Of a DNA stretch of 8,436 nucleotides, positions 1-6,000 are shown one piece after another. Position numbers and translations under genes: made by a program. Origin of the DNA: Bacteroidales bacterium (GTDB lineage Bacteria; Bacteroidota; Bacteroidia; Bacteroidales; GCA-2711565); assembly GCA_029938505.1 (NCBI GenBank), contig JAOZUV010000071.1, positions 1-8,436 on the forward strand, given 5' to 3'. The number at the start of each line of letters is the position of its first letter. Position 1 is the stretch's first letter. The notes under the pieces were generated by a model. The model saw nothing but the letters and a program-made list of their open reading frames with translations. It was not told the origin of the DNA and did no database searches.

Positions 1-2417
1 ATATTTTTTTTCCTTTTACTAATATCTCTTATAGCTGCAACTCTAATTGTTTTATTTTCGGATGCAATTGAGATATCTCGTGCTTCAATTTCGATGGGGA
101 ATCTTGTACCATCTTTTTTTATCCCAATTACCTCATAGGGTAAAGCATGGCTTTCCATCATTTTTTCAACAATGATTTCATAATATTCTTTCGTAACAAA
201 ATCCTTAATCACATTTTTACCAATCAATTCTTCTTGTTCGTAACCAAACATTTTGGCAACAGATAAGTTTCCATCTTCAACAATTCCTTTATTATGAAGA
301 ATGATTCCTTCAAAAGTTAGTGTTGATAACTTCTTAAATCTCTCTTCGCTTTCTTTCAGAGTTTGCTCAGCCTTTTTCTTCTCCAAAGAGGTTCTGATCT
401 GACTTGCAACAAATTCCAGCATTTCAACATCCTGCTCTGTATATGCATTTTTATTCTTATAACTTTGTACAACAAATATGCCTTTTACATCCCCCATCTC
501 AGATATTAATGGAACTCCCAACCATATCTTCGGAAGCGTACCAACAATATCAAACTCCCCTTTCTCTTTCATCTTCAGTATTTCTTCTTTTGTAATTAAT
601 AATGATTGAGAAGTTTTAACCACATAATCACTAAGCGTTTTACCGGCAGGCCAAGTAGTAAACTTATCTTTTTCGTCACTCATATATGGTGATGAAAATG
701 TATTTGTTTTTTCATTGTAGAAAGCAATAAAAAAATTGGTTGAATCAATAATTAAAGCAAGTTGTTCTCTTATAGTATTAATTAATTCTTCAAGGTTATC
801 AGATATAATTGCAGCCTGCGAAATACTTAACATGACTTTTTGAATATGCTCCTGCCTTTTTTGCAGTGTTATATCCCGATTCACCCCTCTACGCCCAAGA
901 TGATTACCCTCCTCATCAAAAACCGGATTGCAATCATGCTCTATCCAACGACTTTCTCCATCGGCTCGGGTAATAATAAACTGCATTTTAAAATCAAAGT
1001 ATTCTTTCCCTATTTCTGCTTTAAAATGCTTCTGTACTTCGTTTTTATAATCAGGATGAATGATCTCAAAAAACAAATCTGGATCTGATTTAAATTGTTC
1101 AGCAGTATAGCCACTGGTTTTTTCGCAAGCCGGAGATGTATAAATGTATTCTCCATTATTATCAACCCAATACTCCCAATCAAACGTATAATCGGCCAAA
1201 AGTCGAAGCTTGGTTTCACTTTCTTCAAGATTTTTTAAGCCGCGATTTCTTTCGGTGATATCTAATGCCGTAAATGTAACTCCTTTGCTCAAATCATTTA
1301 AGTCAAGAGGTGTTGAACTTATCAAAACATCAATAATCTTTCCATTTTTTTGCTTGAATTGGGTTTCAACAGTTCCCGTTCCTTTTTCAGCAATTTGGCG
1401 ATATTTTTCTGCTCCAACATATTCAAATTCCTTGGTACTAGGATAAACTATTTTGGAATCCTTACCAATTAGCTCTTCAGGCGAATAGCCTGTCATATCA
1501 CAAAATTTTTGATTTACATCGATAAAAATTTGATTTGCAACTACCCCAATACCAACCGGAGCAGCCCTAAAAATACTTTCAATCCTGTTTTTTTCAATTT
1601 CTAATTCTTTATGAAATTTTTTAACGTTTTCATCTGCAAGTTTACGTTCAGTAATATCCTGCACAAAACCAATAGCTCTAATAGGTTTCCCTTTTGAATC
1701 AAATTCAATATCGGCTTTTTCTCTTACCCATTTAACCTTATCCTTAACGAGGATACGATGCTCAATATCATAAGGCTCATTATTTAATGCTGCGCTCCAC
1801 TTTTCATTAAAATAGTCTCTATCATCTGGATGAATGCAATCCATGAATAGTTCAAGATTCATATCCGTTCCTAAAGGCAAGCCAAAAATTTTATAACTCT
1901 CATCTGTCCATACCAACTTATTTTTATTAAGATCCAACTCCCAAGTGCCAAGAGCCCCAATCTCCTGCGCTTTAGATAGGTAATATTGGTTTTCTTTTAG
2001 TAATTCTTCAACTTTTTTGCGTTCAGTAATATCCAAACCAATACTAAGAAGAGCCCCAATTATTTTTTTCTTCGAATCTTTTAGTACTGTATTTTCCCAA
2101 CTAATTAATTTTTCTTCGCCATTTTTACAAAGAATGGGGTTTTCATGAGAAGAAACCGATGGCATCTCTTTTAAGGCTTTTGAAAACACTTTAGGAATTT
2201 CAATTTTGCTATACTCAGGAATAAAAATATCAAACCAATTTTTGCCCAGTACTTCTTCTTTTTTGTAGCCCGTAAGCTTTTCGGAAAATTTATTGAATGT
2301 GGTGATATTTGCATTTACATCCAAAGTCAGAATAATAACATTGGCATTTTCAAGTATTTTTTCTGAAAATTCTTTTTCATCTAAAAACGGCTCCTGGGTT
2401 TTGTCTTTACTTTTCAT
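1..2417 (-). CDS. Multi-PAS/GAF sensor protein, N-terminal 805 codons (partial; probable sensor histidine kinase)
   Basis: The minus strand stays open from an ATG at 2417-2415 to the left edge, so the gene lacks its 3' end here. An in-frame stop at 2432-2430 makes this ATG the first possible start. Reading the translation, I see PAS at about residues 16-135, 145-258 (PAS_3-like, with HPDDR and a WVREKADIEF segment), 275-390 and 400-517, a GAF at 518-680, and a fifth PAS at 690-803. The first three PAS domains end in the usual DITER linker, the fourth in RDIT. The GAF carries DEKDK, PAGKT, KIWLGVPL and VVQSY, the same signature as the three GAFs of the large kinase to the right. There is no signal peptide or membrane segment, so it should be cytoplasmic. 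Such PAS/GAF chains usually end in a histidine kinase, less often a GGDEF or phosphatase domain; none is visible in the window, so the output is inferred. Signal ligands cannot be named. Confidence 0.93.
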   Translation of the reverse strand, partial: MKSKDKTQEPFLDEKEFSEKILENANVIILTLDVNANITTFNKFSEKLTGYKKEEVLGKNWFDIFIPEYSKIEIPKVFSKALKEMPSVSSHENPILCKNGEEKLISWENTVLKDSKKKIIGALLSIGLDITERKKVEELLKENQYYLSKAQEIGALGTWELDLNKNKLVWTDESYKIFGLPLGTDMNLELFMDCIHPDDRDYFNEKWSAALNNEPYDIEHRILVKDKVKWVREKADIEFDSKGKPIRAIGFVQDITERKLADENVKKFHKELEIEKNRIESIFRAAPVGIGVVANQIFIDVNQKFCDMTGYSPEELIGKDSKIVYPSTKEFEYVGAEKYRQIAEKGTGTVETQFKQKNGKIIDVLISSTPLDLNDLSKGVTFTALDITERNRGLKNLEESETKLRLLADYTFDWEYWVDNNGEYIYTSPACEKTSGYTAEQFKSDPDLFFEIIHPDYKNEVQKHFKAEIGKEYFDFKMQFIITRADGESRWIEHDCNPVFDEEGNHLGRRGVNRDITLQKRQEHIQKVMLSISQAAIISDNLEELINTIREQLALIIDSTNFFIAFYNEKTNTFSSPYMSDEKDKFTTWPAGKTLSDYVVKTSQSLLITKEEILKMKEKGEFDIVGTLPKIWLGVPLISEMGDVKGIFVVQSYKNKNAYTEQDVEMLEFVASQIRTSLEKKKAEQTLKESEERFKKLSTLTFEGIILHNKGIVEDGNLSVAKMFGYEQEELIGKNVIKDFVTKEYYEIIVEKMMESHALPYEVIGIKKDGTRFPIEIEARDISIASENKTIRVAAIRDISKRKKN

Positions 2418-2537
2418 GAATAGTATTTTTTATCAAGAATTTCTTAATTATGAAAGAGCTATTTTAGATAACGATGTTAAGGTTTCATAAATAAAATTAC
2501 TACTAAACGTACAATTTAAATTTTCACATATGCTATT

Positions 2538-2568
2538 CAAATGTATACAAAAGCAATTATAAAACAAA
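2538..2568 (-). promoter_or_regulatory. Candidate Bacteroidetes-type promoter of the left-hand sensor gene
   Basis: Read on the minus strand, TTTG (2568-2565) is followed after exactly 19 bases by TACATTTG (2545-2538), a full match to the -33 TTTG / -7 TAnnTTTG promoter described for Bacteroides-type primary sigma factors. Transcription would begin near 2531 and leave a 5' leader of about 115 bases before the ATG at 2417. I see no convincing hairpin or riboswitch fold in that leader. AT-rich DNA produces such matches by chance, but both boxes and the spacing fit and the position is right. Confidence 0.55.
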
Positions 2569-2765
2569 ATATTCAGGGGTAGCACACCTAAATAATAATT
2601 CAATTGTTATATGCTAAAAAAATAATTTTAAACAGTTTAAGAGCACCCATTAACAAATGATTATTTTAGACTTTTTATCTCCCATATTTCTTGGAAACAT
2701 TTCAAAATTCTTAAATCATTATTCTTTGTTCAAAATTTAAAAAAAGGATTACAGCAAATATTTTT
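2569..2765. other. AT-rich intergenic stretch with no recognisable gene
   Basis: This lies between the left sensor's promoter and the palindrome downstream of the tRNA gene. It is strongly AT-rich with many A and T runs. The longest start-to-stop frame I noticed is about 27 codons on the plus strand (from 2657) and has no family resemblance. I see no RNA gene, direct repeat or terminal inverted repeat here. Confidence 0.6.
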
Positions 2766-2798
2766 AACCCTACGAGTGTTTCAAACCCTCGTAGGGTT
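2766..2798. repeat. 33-base near-perfect palindrome (hairpin), terminator-like on the plus strand
   Basis: Two 16-base arms (2766-2781 and 2783-2798) flank a single central C at 2782. Fifteen of the sixteen pairs match; the only mismatch is T2777 against C2787. The outer part, AACCCTACGAG against CTCGTAGGGTT, gives a strong 11-bp stem. On the plus strand the stem ends in a run of five T (2797-2801), as in an intrinsic terminator, but no plus-strand gene lies upstream. On the minus strand it is followed by A residues, so it would not be a classical terminator there. It could be a back-up transcript-end hairpin behind the tRNA, a dispersed palindromic repeat, or the relic of a lost gene's terminator. 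Confidence 0.7.
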
Positions 2799-2808
2799 TT
2801 TCTAAAAC

Positions 2809-2844
2809 AAAAAAGACCCTCAGTATTTTAACTGAGAGCCCTTC
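2809..2844 (-). terminator. Intrinsic terminator of the tRNA-Pro transcript
   Basis: On the minus strand, about ten bases after the tRNA's 3' end, CTCAGT (2824-2819 pairing with 2836-2831) forms a core stem with a six-base loop. The stem can be extended by U-G, C-G, G-U, G-C and A-U pairs to some 12-14 pairs. It is followed at once by six T (2814-2809). This is the expected form of a Rho-independent terminator and fits a single-gene tRNA transcript. In the plus direction the G-U pairs become A-C mismatches, so the structure is weaker there. Confidence 0.72.
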
Positions 2845-2853
2845 TGTTTTTCG

Positions 2854-2927
2854 TCGGGATGGCGAGACTCGAACTCGCGGCCTCTGGTCCCCCAGACCAG
2901 CACGCTAACCAACTGCGCCACATCCCG
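2854..2927 (-). tRNA. tRNA-Pro, anticodon GGG
   Basis: The minus strand folds into a complete cloverleaf of 74 bases. The acceptor arms CGGGATG and CATCCCG pair in all seven positions. The D stem is GCGC/GCGT with a GG-containing loop. The anticodon stem CTGGT/ACCAG encloses the loop CTGGGGG, placing the anticodon GGG at 2893-2891. The T stem is GCGAG/CTCGC with loop TTCGAGT. The discriminator is A (2854). The C1-G72 pair and the GGG anticodon are typical of proline tRNA and would read CCC and CCU codons. The CCA end is not encoded (CGA follows the discriminator), so it must be added after transcription. The gene stands alone, with its own terminator downstream. Confidence 0.97.
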
Positions 2928-2942
2928 TAATTATACGGACGA

Positions 2943-2950
2943 CAAAATTA
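2943..2950 (-). promoter_or_regulatory. Candidate -7 box for the tRNA-Pro gene
   Basis: On the minus strand TAATTTTG (2950-2943) matches the Bacteroidetes -7 consensus TAnnTTTG in full and sits 16 bases before the tRNA's first base, leaving room for a short 5' leader. I could not find a good TTTG at the -33 distance, so the call rests on the -7 box and its position only. Confidence 0.45.
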
Positions 2951-2972
2951 AGAAAAATCCTTTTAATATAGC

Positions 2973-3005
2973 TTTTTGCTTATGCCCAATTTTTTCATAA
3001 CTTTA
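2973..3005 (+). promoter_or_regulatory. Candidate promoter of the large histidine kinase gene
   Basis: TTTTTG (2973-2978) is followed after 19 bases by TAACTTTA (2998-3005), which fits TAnnTTTG in seven of eight positions. The spacing equals that of the candidate promoter of the left-hand sensor. Transcription would start about 20 bases before the ATG at 3032. It would drive the kinase and probably the response regulator behind it. It shares the 104-base gap with the divergent tRNA promoter; no operator-like palindrome stands out. Confidence 0.42.
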
Positions 3006-3031
3006 AGAACTAATTATTTGGCTATCCTACT

Positions 3032-6000
3032 ATGAAAAACTTAAGATTCATCCACAAACTTTATCTCGGAATTGGAATTTCTCTACTTGCTTTCATGCTT
3101 GGAAATATCATTGTAAACACATTGGGTTTCAAAAAAACAATTCAAGAAAATTATGATCGGGAGTTAATAAATATTACTGAATCAATATATAGCTTGAGCC
3201 ATAATGCCTTTCAAATTAATCAAAACTTGGTAAATAACAATTTAAATGTTGCCAATCATTTTGTGGAGAATAGAACAAGCCTTGACCCCTCTATTCAAAT
3301 TCAACTAAATATTGAAAATCAAACTACGAATGAGAAAACATTAAAGAGCGTTCCAATAATGCTAGTTGATAATAATTTAGAATTTAGCAAAATAGCCACA
3401 AATAACAATGAACTTGTTGATTATATTACAAAACAGCTTGGAGGAACTGTAACTATATTTCAGATCATTGAGGAAGGTTTACTCCGAATTTCAACAAGTG
3501 TAAAAAACATGGATGAGAGTCGTGCTATCGGAACATTTATTCCTACTGATTCTCCAGTTTACAAAAAAATCAGTAATGGGAAAAATTTCAAGGGACGTGC
3601 ATATGCTGCTGGTAATTGGTACATAACGGCATACAAACCAATTTATGAAAACAATAAAATAATTGGAGCGATTGCTGTTGGAATTAAACAGACTGAGATC
3701 AGTGGTCTTAAGGCTACAATAGCTGATTTACACTTGGGCGAAATTTACCACCCTCTGATATTTGATATAGCAGGGAATTCAATCATTAACTCTCATAATA
3801 AAAGCCAGAATATACTTGAGTTAAAAGATAAAAAAGGGAAAGAATTTATTAAACAAATATGTTTGAACATCAGAGACAAACAATTTTCTGAAGGTAAAAT
3901 TAAATACCTATGGGAACTACAAAATAATCGTACAGATGAACGTAAGATCTATTACAAATATCTTGCTGAAATGGACTGGGTTATTGCTATAGCTATAGAC
4001 ATGCATGCTATTGAAACGCCTTTATATAAACAAATTGGTATCAGTATTTTTATATCCATCATTCTTTTTGTTATCATTTTTATGGTGGTTATTTTAATCG
4101 GAAATCGTTTTACACGTCAATTAAATATTTTACGCGAAAGTGTTAATAATTATACAGCTAAAGATTTTACTTCTCGTGCCAAAATCATCAGCAATGATGA
4201 GTTAGGCGAATTAGCCGGATCTTTTAATACAATGGCTGATAAATTGGATGGGCTCTATAAAAATCTCTTTGAAAAAGTTGATGAACGTACCGAAGAGCTG
4301 AATATGAAAAATGAAGAAATGCAGCAGCAATTTGAAGAAATTGAGCAACAAAATGAAGAAATCCGTGCCATCAACGATGAAGTTCAGGTAATGAATAGTG
4401 ATTTAGCTGAGAGTGAAAAAAAGGTTCGCCGAATGATAGAAAATCTGGAGGATGAATACATCTTTTATTCGCAGAAATTAGATGGGAAATATAGTTATGT
4501 GAGCCCTTCTGTAACTAAATTACTGGGCTATGAGCAATTTGAAGTTGAATTTGGCATCCAACCTTTTCTTACAAAAAACCCTAAAAACAAATCAGCAATT
4601 GTAGCATCACAAAACTCCTTGAAAGGTATAAAACAAGCTCCATTTGAAGTTGAACTTACAGATAAAAATGGTAATATCAAACAATTTGAGATTTTAGAAG
4701 TCCCTGTTTTTGATAAAAACGATAAAGTTGTAAAGATTGAAGGTTTGGCTCATGAAATCACTGAACGTAAACGATCCGAACAGGTTCAAGAAATCTTAAA
4801 CAACATATCAAATGCAGTACTTATCAGCAAAAGTGTCGAAGATCTCATTATTTATATAAAAGATCAATTAGGAAGTATTATTGACACTCAAAATTATTAT
4901 ATCGCATTATATGATGAGAAAACAGATAGTTTGACTCTTCCTTTTATGGCAGATGAAAAAGATAAAGATATCGAATCTTTTCCTGCCGGGAAAACAATGA
5001 CCGGTTATGTAATAAAAACGAAAAAAGCATTATTAGCTACTGACAAGCAACAAGAAAAACTTGTAAAAGAAGGACATATTGAGTTTGTTGGATCAAGATC
5101 AAAAATATGGCTAGGAGTGCCTCTAATGCTAGCTGAAAAAGTTATTGGAGTTCTTGCAGTACAAAGTTATACCGATGAAAAAGCTTACAATAAAAAGGAT
5201 CAAGAAATTCTTCAAATTGCCTCAAACCAAATAAGCTTATCGATTGAACGAAAAGAATCTGAAGAGAAAAGAAAAGAGAAACAAGAACTTATTGATAGCA
5301 TTACAGACTCGGCTAATGATGCTATTGTAGTTATTGATAATGATGGCAAAGTTGTTTTTTGGAACCCCAGTGCAAAAACCATATTTGGTTATACGAAAGA
5401 TGAAATTTTAAACAAAGATTTACATGAATTAATCCGACCAGATTCATATAAAGAAGCACAAACAAAAGCATTTGAAAACTTTAAGAAAGATGGAAAAGGG
5501 AATGCTATTGGTCAAACAGTTGAGCTAACAGCCTTGCGTAAAAATGGAGAGGAATTCCCAGTAGAGCTCTCATTAGCAGCGGTTAAAATAAATGAAAAAT
5601 GGGGCGCCATTGGAACTGTCCGTGATATTACTGAACGCAAAAGAGCCGAACTAATTCAGCATGTCATTAGCAATATTTCAAACTCAGTAAGTACAAACGA
5701 AAACCTTGAAAACTTAGTATCTTACATACAAGAGCAGCTTTCGCAGCTTCTTGACACTACCAATTATTATGTTGCCTTATATGATGAAAATTCCGACACC
5801 CTTTCACTTCCATTTATCACCGATGAAAAAGATAAATTTGAAACATTCCCTGCGGCAAAAACCATGACTGGTTATGTTATTAAAACACGAAAGCCATTAT
5901 TGGTAAATACAAGGGAAATTGAAAAGCTTGTTAAAGAAAAGAAAATTAATTTTATTGGTACCATTTGTAAAGTTTGGCTTGGTATTCCATTAACCATCGA

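Noticed and set aside
404..2490. Short open frames on the plus strand (404-595, 840-1088, 1210-1446, 2293-2490) and one on the minus strand (1010-1228)
   Set aside because: They lie across the continuous minus-strand PAS/GAF reading frame in other frames, have no recognisable domains, and the long frame has clear conserved motifs throughout.
2657..2740. A 27-codon plus-strand frame in the intergenic region
   Set aside because: It is short, has no ribosome-binding or promoter signal of note, and is expected by chance in DNA this AT-rich.
2854..2927. The tRNA 3' end as a phage or island attachment site
   Set aside because: I see no integrase gene, no second copy of the tRNA 3' end in the window, and no change of base composition beside it.
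2016..5641. Inverted match of 18 bases between the two sensor genes (2016-2033 and 5624-5641)
   Set aside because: Both copies encode the common DITERK linker that joins PAS domains, so the match is explained by protein conservation rather than by a DNA element.
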